A stretch of DNA of 64,000 nt. Origin: an uncultured Alphaproteobacteria bacterium. Its GTDB lineage: Bacteria > Pseudomonadota > Alphaproteobacteria > Sphingomonadales > Sphingomonadaceae. The translations under genes and the position numbers were made by a program. Below the pieces are notes generated by a model. It had not been told where the DNA came from. It did not search any database and worked only from the letters and a program-made list of their open reading frames with translations. Below, piece after piece: positions 25,527 to 34,330 of the stretch. The DNA is taken from positions 80,335-144,334 of the forward strand of contig CAIZNH010000031.1 in NCBI GenBank assembly GCA_903934325.1. The letters are read 5' to 3'. How positions within the stretch are numbered: position 1 is the stretch's first letter; the number at the start of each line of letters is the position of its first letter.

Positions 25527-26954
25527 TCAGGGCGGCGGGGTGTCCTGCCGCAGCCTTGCCACGCGCTCGGCATGGTCGTCCTCGCCCAGCGGAAAGCGCA
25601 GGAACACCGTCACCGCGCAGGCCACGAACAGCGCGGTCAGGATGGTGAAGAACAGCATCAGCCGCTCGATCACCGCCGGATCGACCTGTCCGGGCACGGC
25701 ATTGTCGGGAAAGCCCACCGCGCTGATCAGCGTGCCGGCGGCAAAGGTGCCGATGCCGGTGACGCATTTCTGCATGAACAGGTTGCCAGCGAAGAACAGG
25801 CCTTCCTCGCGGTGGCCGGTCTTCATCTCCGAATCCTCGACCACATCGGCCAGCATCGATCCGGTCAGCATCATCGGGCACACGTTGAAGCCGATCGCCA
25901 GCGTCATCAGCAGCAGGAACAGCGGGATCGTCAGCGGATCGCCATTGGCCGGGAACAGGCCGGCAAGGCGCAGGACGTAAGGCAGTAGTCCGAACACCAC
26001 CGCGACCATCGCCAGGGCTGCCGCGGCGCGCTTCTTGCCCATGCGGCGCGAGGCAATCGGCGTGATGACAAAGGCCATCACCACACCCGCCAGCAAGGTC
26101 ACCGGCCACAGCGACAGGGCCCAGCCGGGAAACTCCCAGACATAGGTCTGCATATAGGTGCTGGTGGCAAAGTTCAGGCCCTGGTTGGCATAGGCAAACA
26201 CGCCCGCCCCCATCAGCGTGAGGAAGGCCGGGTTGCGCAAGGTGCGGCGCATCGCGCGCAGTTCCTCGCCCAGCGGCAGGCGCGGGGGGAGCTTGGCGGG
26301 CGGCTTGGCGAGAGCGCGGTGCGTGCCCAGCGCGACCGTGAGGATCGCCAGCACCATCAGGATCACACCCGACCACGCATAGGCCTGATACCCCTCGCGC
26401 CGCAGCAGGCCCGCAGGTTGTTCCGGCGTCGGCGCAAGGAACACGGCATAGGCCAGCCACAGCAGGAACAGGCCGCCGATCCAGCCGAACAGGAAGCGGT
26501 AGCGGATCACATCGGTGCGCTCGTGATAGTCCTGCGTGATCTCGGGCAGCATCGCCAGCGAGGGCACTTCATTGAGCGCAATCGCGGTGCGCACCAGAAT
26601 GGCCGAACAGGTGAGATAGACCAGCATCCCGGTCTGGCCCCAATCGGGCGGGTTCCATAGCATGAACCACGACAGGCCGACCGGCAGCAGCGAGGCGTAG
26701 AGCCACGGGTGGCGCCTCCCCCAGCGGGTGTTGGTGCGATCGGAAAGGTGGCCGATCACGGGATCGACAAAAGCATCGATGATCAGCGCCAGCATCACCG
26801 CCAGCCCCACCAGATCGGCGGGCAGGCCCATCACCTGATTATAGAAGATCAGCAGGAAGACCGCGAAACCATTGTCCTTGATGCCATAGGCGATCGAGCC
26901 GACCCCGTAGGCAAGCTTGAGCCGATAGGACACCTTCGCGGCAGCCACGCTCAC
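25527..26954 (-). CDS. GPH-family (MelB-like, MFS_2) cation-coupled transporter
   Basis: About 475 aa with 12 hydrophobic segments. [20 protein letters not shown] and [20 protein letters not shown], then [29 protein letters not shown] (GPH signature D-x-x-x-G-x-x-S-D-[RK]-T) and [20 protein letters not shown]. The usual substrates are sugars or glycosides, but lipid transporters occur in the family. No in-frame ATG precedes the first segment, so a GTG at 26954 is proposed; the exact start is uncertain. The gene is divergent from the acyl-CoA dehydrogenase at 27169. Confidence 0.85.
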   Translation of the reverse strand: MSVAAAKVSYRLKLAYGVGSIAYGIKDNGFAVFLLIFYNQVMGLPADLVGLAVMLALIIDAFVDPVIGHLSDRTNTRWGRRHPWLYASLLPVGLSWFMLWNPPDWGQTGMLVYLTCSAILVRTAIALNEVPSLAMLPEITQDYHERTDVIRYRFLFGWIGGLFLLWLAYAVFLAPTPEQPAGLLRREGYQAYAWSGVILMVLAILTVALGTHRALAKPPAKLPPRLPLGEELRAMRRTLRNPAFLTLMGAGVFAYANQGLNFATSTYMQTYVWEFPGWALSLWPVTLLAGVVMAFVITPIASRRMGKKRAAAALAMVAVVFGLLPYVLRLAGLFPANGDPLTIPLFLLLMTLAIGFNVCPMMLTGSMLADVVEDSEMKTGHREEGLFFAGNLFMQKCVTGIGTFAAGTLISAVGFPDNAVPGQVDPAVIERLMLFFTILTALFVACAVTVFLRFPLGEDDHAERVARLRQDTPPP

Positions 26955-27125
26955 CCGCGCGGCCCCCGTGCGCTTACGATCCCGGACAAATGTCTCTCTC
27001 CCATTTTCAGTTGCGAACCTAGACCGATTGGCCCCCGCGTCAATCGCCCCGTCACCGCCCCTGCGCCTGACGCTACGGCATCCTTCCAAGCGCGAAGGAC
27101 GCTTGCAGCGTCACGCGAAATGCTC

Positions 27126-27142
27126 CTAACGTAAGCGTCAAG
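27126..27142. promoter_or_regulatory. Candidate operator upstream of the acyl-CoA dehydrogenase cluster
   Basis: CTAACGTAAGCGTCAAG contains the partly symmetric core ACGTaagCGT and on the other strand reads TTGACGCTTACGTTAG. This resembles the TTGACGTTTACGTAAA-type sites of MerR-family LiuR regulators that control branched-chain/acyl-CoA catabolism in Proteobacteria. It lies 27 nt before the ATG of the gene at 27169. The similarity is recalled, not computed, and no LiuR gene is in the window. Confidence 0.35.
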
Positions 27143-27168
27143 TGAGAGACGAGAGAGGAGAGTCGGTT

Positions 27169-28362
27169 ATGGCCGATCTTGCACAATTCCGTGACGAAAC
27201 CCGCGCGTGGCTGGAGGCAAACTGTCCGCCCGAAATGCGCGAACCTGTGCGTGACGAGAGCGACATCTACTGGGGCGGCCGCCGCGCCACCTTCAAGAAT
27301 GATGCCCAGAAGGCGTGGCTCGAAGCCTGCGTCGCCAAGGGCTACACCGTGCCGGCATGGCCCAAGGAATATGGCGGCGCGGGGCTGTCGCCTGCCGAGG
27401 CCAAGGTGCTGCGCGAGGAAATGGGCCGCATCGGCGCGCGCCCGCCGCTTTCCTCCTTCGGCATCTGGATGCTCGGCCCGGCGCTGCTGCACTTCGGCAC
27501 CGAGGGGCAGAAGCAGCGCTTCCTCAATGAAATCGCACGCGGCGAAATCCGCTGGTGTCAGGGCTATTCCGAGCCGGGCTCGGGCTCGGACCTCGTCTCG
27601 CTCCAGACCTTCGGGGAAGACAAGGGCGATTCCTGGGTGGTGAACGGCAGCAAGATCTGGACCTCCTATGCCGATCACGCCGACTGGATCTTCTGCCTTG
27701 TCCGCACCGACAGGCAAGACAAGTATCAGGGCATCACCTTCATGCTCTTCGACATGGCATCAGAAGGCGTGACGACCAAGCCGATCAAGCTGATCTCCGG
27801 CTCCTCGCCCTTCTGCGAGACCTTCTTCGACAATGTCGCCGTGCCCAAGTCCTATGGCGAGGACATTCCCGCCTATGTCGGCACCATCAATCGCGGCTGG
27901 GACGTCGCCAAATATCTGCTCGGCCACGAGCGCGAGATGATCTCGGGCGCCGATAATGGCGAGCGCGCTGCGGCCATCGGCGCGATGATGAAGCGCCATG
28001 CGGCCAAGCTTGGCGATGATCTCGATCCGGTGCTGCGGGCGGAACTGGCGATGTTCGACGTCGACTCGCTCGCCTACACCGCGATGGGCGAGAAGTTTTT
28101 GGACGAGATCAAGGTCGGCAAGGCGCACCCCGCCCAGCCGAACATGATGAAATATGCCGGCACCGAGCTGAACAAGCGCCGCCACGAGCTGATGATGGCG
28201 GTGGGCGGCTCGCGCAGCCTTGAGTGGGAGAGCGAGGCGACCGAGGGCGGCAAGCCGTCCAAGAACTGGCTGCGCACCAAGGCGAACTCGATCGAAGGCG
28301 GCACCTCGGAAGTCATGCTCAACGTGATTTCCAAGCGCATCCTCGATCTGCCGGGGGCTTAA
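27169..28362 (+). CDS. Acyl-CoA dehydrogenase
   Basis: 397 aa behind GAGAGGAGAG. Contains WPKEYGGAGLSPAEAKVLRE, LLHFGTEGQKQRFLNEIARG, EIRWCQGYSEPGSGSDLVSL (substrate/FAD loop), VNGSKIWTSYADHADWIFCL and SIEGGTSEVMLNVISKRILD (C-terminal FAD/ETF-facing helix). It belongs to the FadE-type branch that is often encoded in pairs for steroid or complex lipid side-chain oxidation in actinobacteria and sphingomonads. The partner is the gene at 28469, consistent with a heteromeric enzyme. In-frame upstream ATG at 27142 lacks a ribosome-binding site. Confidence 0.93.
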   Translation: MADLAQFRDETRAWLEANCPPEMREPVRDESDIYWGGRRATFKNDAQKAWLEACVAKGYTVPAWPKEYGGAGLSPAEAKVLREEMGRIGARPPLSSFGIWMLGPALLHFGTEGQKQRFLNEIARGEIRWCQGYSEPGSGSDLVSLQTFGEDKGDSWVVNGSKIWTSYADHADWIFCLVRTDRQDKYQGITFMLFDMASEGVTTKPIKLISGSSPFCETFFDNVAVPKSYGEDIPAYVGTINRGWDVAKYLLGHEREMISGADNGERAAAIGAMMKRHAAKLGDDLDPVLRAELAMFDVDSLAYTAMGEKFLDEIKVGKAHPAQPNMMKYAGTELNKRRHELMMAVGGSRSLEWESEATEGGKPSKNWLRTKANSIEGGTSEVMLNVISKRILDLPGA

Positions 28363-28377
28363 CAACACAACATAGCT

Positions 28378-28450
28378 CGTCATCCCCGCGCAGGCGGGGA
28401 TCCATCCCGCCATCGAACGCGGATGGACCCCTGCCTGCGCAGGGGTGACG
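28378..28450. repeat. Palindromic repeat, family GTCATCCCCGCGCAGGCGGG
   Basis: Arms CGTCATCCCCGCGCAGGCGG (from 28379) and CCTGCCTGCGCAGGGGTGAC (up to 28449) form an inverted repeat between two co-directional acyl-CoA dehydrogenase genes. Sequences of this type are abundant intergenic repeats in many Proteobacteria. Only one copy was seen in the window. Confidence 0.75.
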
Positions 28451-28468
28451 GAATAAGAGGAGGGAAGA

Positions 28469-29608
28469 ATGCCCCTGTATCACAATGAAGATCAGGCCAT
28501 GCTGGCCGATACCGCGCGCGGCTTCATGGCCGACGAAGGCAACATCGCCAAACAGCTGCGCCACTGGCGCGATCGCAATTGCAAGGACGGCTTCGGCCAC
28601 GGCCTCTGGAAGCAGATGGCCGAAATGGGCTTCACCGGGATGCTGGTGGACGAGGCCGATGGCGGGCTCGGCATGGGCCATGTCGAGGCCGGGATCGTGC
28701 TCGAGGAAATCGGCCGCAACCTGACGCCTTCGCCCTTCCTCACCTCCTCGGTGCTCGCCGCCACTGCATTGAAGCACGGCTCGGACGATCTGAAGGGGCG
28801 CTACCTGCCCGGCCTGATCGCGGGCGAGAGCGTGTTTGCGGTCGCGATTGACGAGACTGCCAAGCACCGTCCCTCGCGCATCGCCACCCGCGCTGAAAAG
28901 TCGGGCAACGGCTTCCGCCTGACCGGTTCCAAGAGCTTCGTCATTCAGGGCGCCAGCTCGGACATGATCGTGGTCGCCGCGCGCACCTCGGGCAGCGATG
29001 AAGATGCCGACGGGATCACCCTCTTCGCTGTCCCCAAGGATGCGGCGGGCATGAGCCACGATAGCGTGCGTCTGGTCGACAGCTCGATGGCGACCCACAC
29101 GAAGTTCGACGGGGTCGAACTGGATGGCGACGCTGTGATCGGCGAGATCGACGGCGGGCGCGCCGTGCTCGATGCCATGCTGCTCGCTGGCCGCGTCGGC
29201 GCGGCAGCCGAGGGCGTGGGCGTGGCCCGCGGCGCGATGGACATGACGGTCGATTACCTGAAGCAGCGCAAGCAGTTCGGGCGGCTGATCGGCGAGTTCC
29301 AGGCGCTCCAGAACCGCGCCAGCCACCTCTATTCTGAAGTCGAGATCGCCCGCGCGGTCACCATCAAGGCGCAGCAGCTGCTCGATGCCGGCGCGCCGAG
29401 CGCCGAGCTGATGGCGAGCGTCGCCAAGGCCAAGGTCGCCAAGACCGCGCGCCTTGCGGTGCAGGAAGGCGTGCAGATGCACGGCGGCATCGGCATGACC
29501 GACGAATACGACATCGGCCTCTACATGAAGCGCGACCGCGCGCTGGCCGAATTCCTCGGCGATGCCTTCTTCCACGCGAACCGCGTGGCCACCTTGAGCG
29601 GATATTGA
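28469..29608 (+). CDS. Acyl-CoA dehydrogenase (second subunit-like)
   Basis: 379 aa behind AGGAGG. HNEDQAMLADTARGFMADEG, WKQMAEMGFTGMLVDEADGG, LGMGHVEAGIVLEEIGRNLT, PSPFLTSSVLAATAL; TGSKSFVIQGASSDMIVVAA; RKQFGRLIGEFQALQNRASH; MHGGIGMTDEYDIGLYMKRD. The middle domain is shortened and the N-terminal part divergent, as in the second partner of alpha2beta2 acyl-CoA dehydrogenases. It is followed after 4 nt by the SDR gene, so the three genes form a transcription unit with 27169. Confidence 0.9.
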   Translation: MPLYHNEDQAMLADTARGFMADEGNIAKQLRHWRDRNCKDGFGHGLWKQMAEMGFTGMLVDEADGGLGMGHVEAGIVLEEIGRNLTPSPFLTSSVLAATALKHGSDDLKGRYLPGLIAGESVFAVAIDETAKHRPSRIATRAEKSGNGFRLTGSKSFVIQGASSDMIVVAARTSGSDEDADGITLFAVPKDAAGMSHDSVRLVDSSMATHTKFDGVELDGDAVIGEIDGGRAVLDAMLLAGRVGAAAEGVGVARGAMDMTVDYLKQRKQFGRLIGEFQALQNRASHLYSEVEIARAVTIKAQQLLDAGAPSAELMASVAKAKVAKTARLAVQEGVQMHGGIGMTDEYDIGLYMKRDRALAEFLGDAFFHANRVATLSGY

Positions 29609-29612
29609 TCAC

Positions 29613-30422
29613 ATGGACATTCAATCACTTTTCAGCCTCGAAGGCCGCGTTGCCCTCGTCACCGGCGGCAGCCGCGGGATCGGCAAGATGTTCGTCGAAG
29701 GCCTGCTCGCGGCGGGCTGCGCACGGGTCTATATCTCGGCGCGCAAGATCGAGCAGATGCAGGCGACCATCGACGAGTTTGGCGCTGATCGCGTGATCGG
29801 TATCCCCGCCGATCTCAGCCAGATGGACGGCATGGTGAGCCTCGCCAACGAGATGAAGGCGCGCGAGAGCCATCTCGATATCCTCATCAACAATGCCGGT
29901 GCTGCCTGGGGCCAGCCCTATCTCGAATTCTCCGAGGCCGGCTGGCACCGGACGATGGACCTCAACGTCAAGACGCCTTTCTTCCTGACGCAGAAGCTCC
30001 ACGATCTGCTGGTCGCAGGCGGCAAGCAGGGGCATCCGGCCAAGGTGATCCATGTCTCCTCGATTGACGGGCAGCGGATCAATCCGTGGGAAACCTATGC
30101 CTATCAGGCCTCCAAGGCGGGCGTGATCCAGCTGACGCGGCGCATGGCTGCGCGGCTGATCCAGGACAATATCGTCGTCACCTCGATCGCGCCGGGGGCC
30201 TTCCCGTCCGAGATGAACCGCGCCGCCAAGGACGCGCCCGATGCTTCGGCGAGCGGCATCCCCGCCAAGCGCATCGGCACGGCCGAGGACATGGCCGCGG
30301 CCGCGATCTACCTGTGCAGCCGCGCGGGCGATTATGTGGTGGGCGAGACGCTGACCGTGGACGGCGGCGTGGTCAACGCCCACCTGCCGAGCCACTTCGC
30401 CGATCCGGGCGGCGGCCACTAA
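29613..30422 (+). CDS. Short-chain dehydrogenase/reductase
   Basis: 269 aa classical SDR: VALVTGGSRGIGKMFVEGLL (cofactor loop TGGSRGIG), INNAGAAWGQPYLEFSEAGW, VIHVSSIDGQRINPWETYAY with the catalytic Ser, YQASKAGVIQLTRRMAARLI (YxxxK), and GETLTVDGGVVNAHLPSHF. The arginine/lysine after the second strand (SARKIEQ) suggests NADP(H). RhlG-like 3-oxoacyl reductases have this profile. Starts 4 nt after the upstream acyl-CoA dehydrogenase stop, so it is co-translated with that enzyme. Confidence 0.93.
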   Translation: MDIQSLFSLEGRVALVTGGSRGIGKMFVEGLLAAGCARVYISARKIEQMQATIDEFGADRVIGIPADLSQMDGMVSLANEMKARESHLDILINNAGAAWGQPYLEFSEAGWHRTMDLNVKTPFFLTQKLHDLLVAGGKQGHPAKVIHVSSIDGQRINPWETYAYQASKAGVIQLTRRMAARLIQDNIVVTSIAPGAFPSEMNRAAKDAPDASASGIPAKRIGTAEDMAAAAIYLCSRAGDYVVGETLTVDGGVVNAHLPSHFADPGGGH

Positions 30423-30448
30423 GGCCCGTCAGCCCCCGCACGACAAGA

Positions 30449-30478
30449 GGCCCACACCCCCGCAAAGGGATGTGGGCC
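30449..30478 (+). terminator. Hairpin after the SDR gene
   Basis: GGCCCACA pairs with TGTGGGCC across a 14-nt loop, 27 nt after the SDR stop. No T-run follows, so termination may be Rho-assisted or the hairpin may protect the 3' end. Confidence 0.45.
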
Positions 30479-30531
30479 AGGGAGACGTTGGGGGGAACCC
30501 CTCCGTCCGGGTCGCACCGTTTAGGTCGTGT

Positions 30532-30549
30532 CCGGACCCCCGGGTCCGG
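30532..30549. promoter_or_regulatory. 18-bp inverted repeat in the 272-nt region before the Crp/Fnr gene
   Basis: CCGGACCC-CC-GGGTCCGG is a perfect stem followed by TCTTGCCCCCC. It lies 145 nt upstream of the Crp/Fnr gene. It could be a second terminator isolating the regulator from the SDR operon or an operator; the sequence does not decide. Confidence 0.35.
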
Positions 30550-30694
30550 TCTTGCCCCCCATGTGCCGCGCCGGCATGGCCCTGTCTGTGATGGCCATCA
30601 CGGATTTGCAGGCCCCATGCATTTACAAGGCAGGGCCAGGCTGGTTGCAGGTGTATAGCCGGCTCGCGATCGCGGCAGATGGGAGTTGCAGACC

Positions 30695-31393
30695 ATGGAC
30701 ACCCTCGACGAGCTCATCGCCCGGCTTCAACCCGACACGCTGCTGCGTGCGCTCGCGCCCGACCAACTCCAGACGCTGCTGCGCGAGGCCAACCGCCGCG
30801 AATTGCGTTCCGGCGAGACGATCATCTCGCAGGGCGACGAGAACGGCGATTTCGCGGTGGTGGTGCTGGCCGGCGGTCTCAAGATCACCATGGTCAGCGC
30901 CAGCGGGCGCGAGATTATCCTCAACTATTGCGGCCCGGGCGAGCTGGTGGGGGAAATCGCCATGCTCGACAGCGGCCCGCGCACGGCGACCGTGACGGCG
31001 GCTGTCCCCTCGACCGTGGTGCTCCTGCCCTCGCACACCTTCCTCGCCGCGGCGACCGCAAATGCCGCCTCGGCCGCCGGCGTGATGCGCGAGCTCGCAC
31101 GGCGGGTGCGCCAGCTCAATCTCGTGATCGAGAGCGACCGCACCTTCTCGATGGCCCCGCGCCTCGCCCGCGCGATTGAACGGCTGATCGACACCGACAG
31201 CGCCGACGGGCGGCTGCGCTACGATCCGAGCCAGAGCGATCTCGGCGCCTTTGCCGGCCTTGCGCGGGAAAATGTCAGCCGCCTGCTGTCCGACTGGGAA
31301 GCGCAAGGGATCATCGCCCGTACCGGCCGGACCTTGCAGGTGCGCGACCGTGCCTATCTCCAGGCGCTCGCCGAATTCGGCGACGAGGCCTGA
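30695..31393 (+). CDS. Crp/Fnr-family transcriptional regulator
   Basis: 232 aa. A cyclic-nucleotide-binding fold (RSGETIISQGDENGDFAVVV, GREIILNYCGPGELVGEIAM, LDSGPRTATVTAAVPSTVVL) is followed by a dimerisation helix and a winged HTH (SQSDLGAFAGLARENVSRLL, SDWEAQGIIARTGRTLQVRD). The Fnr N-terminal cysteine cluster is absent, so it is not an oxygen-sensing FNR. The pocket keeps GE but not the full cAMP RSA motif, so the ligand is unknown. ATG at 30695 has GGGAG 9 nt upstream. Confidence 0.88.
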   Translation: MDTLDELIARLQPDTLLRALAPDQLQTLLREANRRELRSGETIISQGDENGDFAVVVLAGGLKITMVSASGREIILNYCGPGELVGEIAMLDSGPRTATVTAAVPSTVVLLPSHTFLAAATANAASAAGVMRELARRVRQLNLVIESDRTFSMAPRLARAIERLIDTDSADGRLRYDPSQSDLGAFAGLARENVSRLLSDWEAQGIIARTGRTLQVRDRAYLQALAEFGDEA

Positions 31394-31436
31394 GGCCGGA
31401 TTTCACGGACAGGCAAAGGGCTCTCGGAGCGCTCCC

Positions 31437-32801
31437 TTACGCGCCCAGGCAGGCGTCGAGCGCGTCGTGGAAATGCTGCACCCGGCTTTCCTCGTCGCTT
31501 AGCCACACGCGCTGAAAACCGCTCGAGGCCATGCCCTGCTGCACCCGGGCGAGCAGCGAGATATCCTCGTCGATCGTCACCGTCATGGTCTTGCGGCCCG
31601 CGATGATATCCTCGTGGGTGAAGCTGTCGCGCTCGGGACGGCGGTAATCGGCGGGACGCGGGCCGTTGAGGCGGAAGTGGGTGCCGATCTCGGGATCATC
31701 GCCATCACCCTTGCGGCGGGCAGCGGCGGCATCCTCCTCGCGCCCGTGGAACTGCACCAGCGTGATCATGTCGAACTGGCTCTTGCCCGGATCATCCGCA
31801 TCGGGGTGCGAGCGCATCAGCCACGCGCTTTCGGGTGTCACCGACAGGATGATGTTGGGGAACAGGTTGAACTGCCAGATATCACTCAGCTGCGCGTCGC
31901 TGAAATCGTCATAGGCCAGCCCCTGCGCCTGCGCGATCGCGCGCTTGGCCTGTTGCAGCGCGGGGCGCACCGCCTCCACCCGCCCGCGATAATCCTCCGG
32001 ATCGAGCCCAAGCGCCTGCAACTGCATCGACAGCATGTCGGTCGGCACCTCGGGCGTGGGAAAGCCCGAATCCGTCACGCCTCCGGGGACGTAGACGGCG
32101 GTGTGGCCGGACGCGAACAGCTCGAAGGGCGCGGTCGCGCATTCGAACATCCGCCGGTGGATCGGGTGGATGAAGGGGACGTGATAGAGCTCGGCGAAAT
32201 TGTCGAGGATCGCCTTCCAGTTGCAGGTGTGGGAGACGCTCTGGTCATTGGTGATGCTCATCGCCTCGATCCGGTAGGGCGCGAGGAGATCGTGCACGGG
32301 GCCGAGGAATTCGCGCAAGGCCATGCCCCCGGGCGTCAGCCGCACGAAGACGAGGCCGAGCGCCTCCTCCACCTCCACCGCCTGCAACGCCAGCTCGTCC
32401 TTGGGCAGGCCGTTGGAAAAGCGCCCCGCGCCCGGCACGCCCTGCAGGCTGCCGTCGAGACCATAGGCCCAGGCGTGATAGGGGCAGACGAACTTGCGCA
32501 AGGTTCCGAAAGGCTCGCTCACCAACCGCGTGCCGCGATGGGTGCAGGCATTGTGCATGGCGCGCAAGCCTCCGTCGATGCCACGCGCGACGATCAGGCT
32601 TTCCGCGCCGATTTCGAAGGTGATGAACTGCCCCGGCGCTGCCACATCGCAGGCAAGGCCTGCGACGAGCCATGTCTTGGCCCACATCTCGGTGCGCTCG
32701 CGCTCCATCCATTCGCGCGCAAGATACCGGTGCTTGTCGAAATTGCGGATCGGGATCGGCGACGTGTCGGGCGCATGGGGGCGCGGACTGGTGGCGGGCA
32801 T
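31437..32801 (-). CDS. Rieske-type aromatic ring-hydroxylating oxygenase, alpha subunit-like
   Basis: 454 aa from the ATG at 32801. The Rieske site is CTHRG (Cys86, His88) with CPYH (Cys106, His109). The mononuclear iron region is NWKAILDNFAELYHVPFIHP. C-terminal catalytic-domain features include WQFNLFPNIILSVTPESAWL. The family inserts O2 into aromatic or amine substrates with electrons from a separate reductase; no reductase or beta subunit lies next to it. It is convergent with the Crp/Fnr gene, with 43 nt between the stops. Confidence 0.92.
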   Translation of the reverse strand: MPATSPRPHAPDTSPIPIRNFDKHRYLAREWMERERTEMWAKTWLVAGLACDVAAPGQFITFEIGAESLIVARGIDGGLRAMHNACTHRGTRLVSEPFGTLRKFVCPYHAWAYGLDGSLQGVPGAGRFSNGLPKDELALQAVEVEEALGLVFVRLTPGGMALREFLGPVHDLLAPYRIEAMSITNDQSVSHTCNWKAILDNFAELYHVPFIHPIHRRMFECATAPFELFASGHTAVYVPGGVTDSGFPTPEVPTDMLSMQLQALGLDPEDYRGRVEAVRPALQQAKRAIAQAQGLAYDDFSDAQLSDIWQFNLFPNIILSVTPESAWLMRSHPDADDPGKSQFDMITLVQFHGREEDAAAARRKGDGDDPEIGTHFRLNGPRPADYRRPERDSFTHEDIIAGRKTMTVTIDEDISLLARVQQGMASSGFQRVWLSDEESRVQHFHDALDACLGA

Positions 32802-32953
32802 GGCTCTCTCCCGGCTGTCTGGCAGCGATGGCGCAGGGTAAGCCTGCAAGGCGCTTTGCCAGAACTGGCGAATGAAGCAGGGGACGAGCGCACTTGCGGG
32901 CGCGCTGCCGTCCCTGCTAGCCTTGCGTCAGGGAGACAGGGGAGGGGATCACC

Positions 32954-32995
32954 ATGCATCACGGCACCATCGCTGCGGGGCGCAGCGCAGCATGA
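32954..32995 (+). CDS. 13-codon upstream frame coupled to the MIP-family gene
   Basis: ATG at 32954 behind a very strong GGGGAGGGG encodes MHHGTIAAGRSAA and its TGA overlaps the ATG of the channel gene (ATGA, 32992-32995). The channel gene itself has no close Shine-Dalgarno, so re-initiation is likely. It may be a leader peptide or the relic of a small upstream gene. Confidence 0.45.
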   Translation: MHHGTIAAGRSAA

Positions 32996-33651
32996 GCGCG
33001 CGGTTGCTGGCCGAGGCGCTCGGCACCTTCTTTCTTTTCGCCACGGTGGTTGGCGCGGGGATCATGGCCGAAAAGCTGGCGGGCGGGAACGTCGCGGTCG
33101 CGCTGATCGGCAACACCCTGCCGATTGCCGGGATGCTGTTCGTGATCATCGTCATGCTGGGGCCGATCTCGGGCGCGCATTTCAATCCGGTGGTGACGCT
33201 GGTGATGAAGCTGCGCGGCGAGATCGAGAGCGGTGCGGCGCTCGCCTATGTGCTGGTGCAGGTCATCAGCGGCGTGCTGGCGGTGTGGGCGGTGCACCTG
33301 ATGTTCGAGCTGCCGATCATCCAGATCGCCGATACCCCGCGTACCGGCATCGGCCAGTGGGTGAGCGAGGGGATCGCGACCTTCGGGCTGATCCTCACCA
33401 TCCTCGCCACGGCCCGCGCCGCGCCCGAGCGGGTGCCGGCGAGCGTCGCGCTCTATATCTTTGCCGCCTGCTGGTTCACCTCGTCGACCAGCTTTGCCAA
33501 CCCCGCGATCACGATTGCGCGCAGTTTCACCGACACCTTCGCCGGGATCGCGGCGATGGATATTCCGGGTTTCGTGGCTGCCCAGATCGCGGGCGCGCTG
33601 CTGGCGATGGGCGTGGGCCGGGTGCTGCTGGGGCCGGAGCCCGCAGTCTAG
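32992..33651 (+). CDS. MIP/aquaporin-family channel protein
   Basis: 219 aa, six hydrophobic segments plus two half-helices. First half-helix GPISGAHFNPVVTLVMKLRG has NPV instead of NPA; second, TSFANPAITIARSFTD, is canonical. LLAEALGTFFLFATVVGAGI is a standard first MIP helix. Members near arsenic genes (AqpS type) conduct arsenite; no ars gene is visible here, so water/glycerol/metalloid selectivity is open. Its stop shares CTAG with convergent gmk (33648-33651). Confidence 0.9.
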   Translation: MSARLLAEALGTFFLFATVVGAGIMAEKLAGGNVAVALIGNTLPIAGMLFVIIVMLGPISGAHFNPVVTLVMKLRGEIESGAALAYVLVQVISGVLAVWAVHLMFELPIIQIADTPRTGIGQWVSEGIATFGLILTILATARAAPERVPASVALYIFAACWFTSSTSFANPAITIARSFTDTFAGIAAMDIPGFVAAQIAGALLAMGVGRVLLGPEPAV

Positions 33652-34289
33652 CCCATCAGCCCGCGCACAAACGGGATCAGCCCGGTCTGGCGCTGGCGCT
33701 TCATGCGTTCGGCCTCGAGGATTGCGCAGACCTTGGCAAAGCACACCTCGACGTCATCATTGATGATGACATAGTCATAGCCGTCCCAGTGGCTGATCTC
33801 GGCGCGGGCGCGTTCCATCCGGGCGTTGATGACCTCGGCGCTGTCGGTGGCGCGGCTCTTGAGGCGGCGGTGCAGCTCCTCGATCGAGGGCGGCAGGATG
33901 AACACCCGCACCACGTCCTGCTGGTCCTTCTGGTAGAGCTGCTGGGTGCCCTGCCAGTCGATGTCGAACAGGAAGTCCTGCCCTTCCTTCAATCCGGCGC
34001 GGATCATCCCCTTGGGCGTGCCGTAGCGGTGGCCGAACACCTCGGCCCATTCGTAGAAATCGTCCTCGTCGATCATCGCCTGGAAGCGTTCGGGCGAGAC
34101 GAAGTGGTAATGCACCCCGTCCACCTCGCCGGCGCGCGGCGGGCGGGTGGTGGCGGAAACCGACAGGCGGATCTCGTCATCCTTGGCCAGCAGCATCCGC
34201 GAAAGCGTCGTCTTGCCCGCACCCGAGGGCGAGGAGAGGATGAACATCAGGCCGCGGCGGTGGAGATGATCGGAAGCGTTGTCTGCCAT
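33648..34289 (-). CDS. gmk: Guanylate kinase
   Basis: 213 aa, normal size. Phosphorylates GMP/dGMP using ATP. P-loop FILSSPSGAGKTTLSRML, then SVSATTRPPRAGEVDGVHYH (GMP-binding), EWAEVFGHRYGTPKG, FDIDWQGTQQL and the lid RRLKSRATDS. It shares a CTAG with the MIP gene and is 42 nt downstream of the 130 aa gene that follows in the same direction. Confidence 0.97.
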   Translation of the reverse strand: MADNASDHLHRRGLMFILSSPSGAGKTTLSRMLLAKDDEIRLSVSATTRPPRAGEVDGVHYHFVSPERFQAMIDEDDFYEWAEVFGHRYGTPKGMIRAGLKEGQDFLFDIDWQGTQQLYQKDQQDVVRVFILPPSIEELHRRLKSRATDSAEVINARMERARAEISHWDGYDYVIINDDVEVCFAKVCAILEAERMKRQRQTGLIPFVRGLMG

Positions 34290-34330
34290 AGGCCCCGTTG
34301 CACCAACATGGGGGCCGAAATCAAGCGCGC

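Noticed and set aside
30686..30694. TTG at 30686 as start of the Crp/Fnr gene
   Set aside because: The ATG three codons on has GGGAG at better spacing and is the usual family start.
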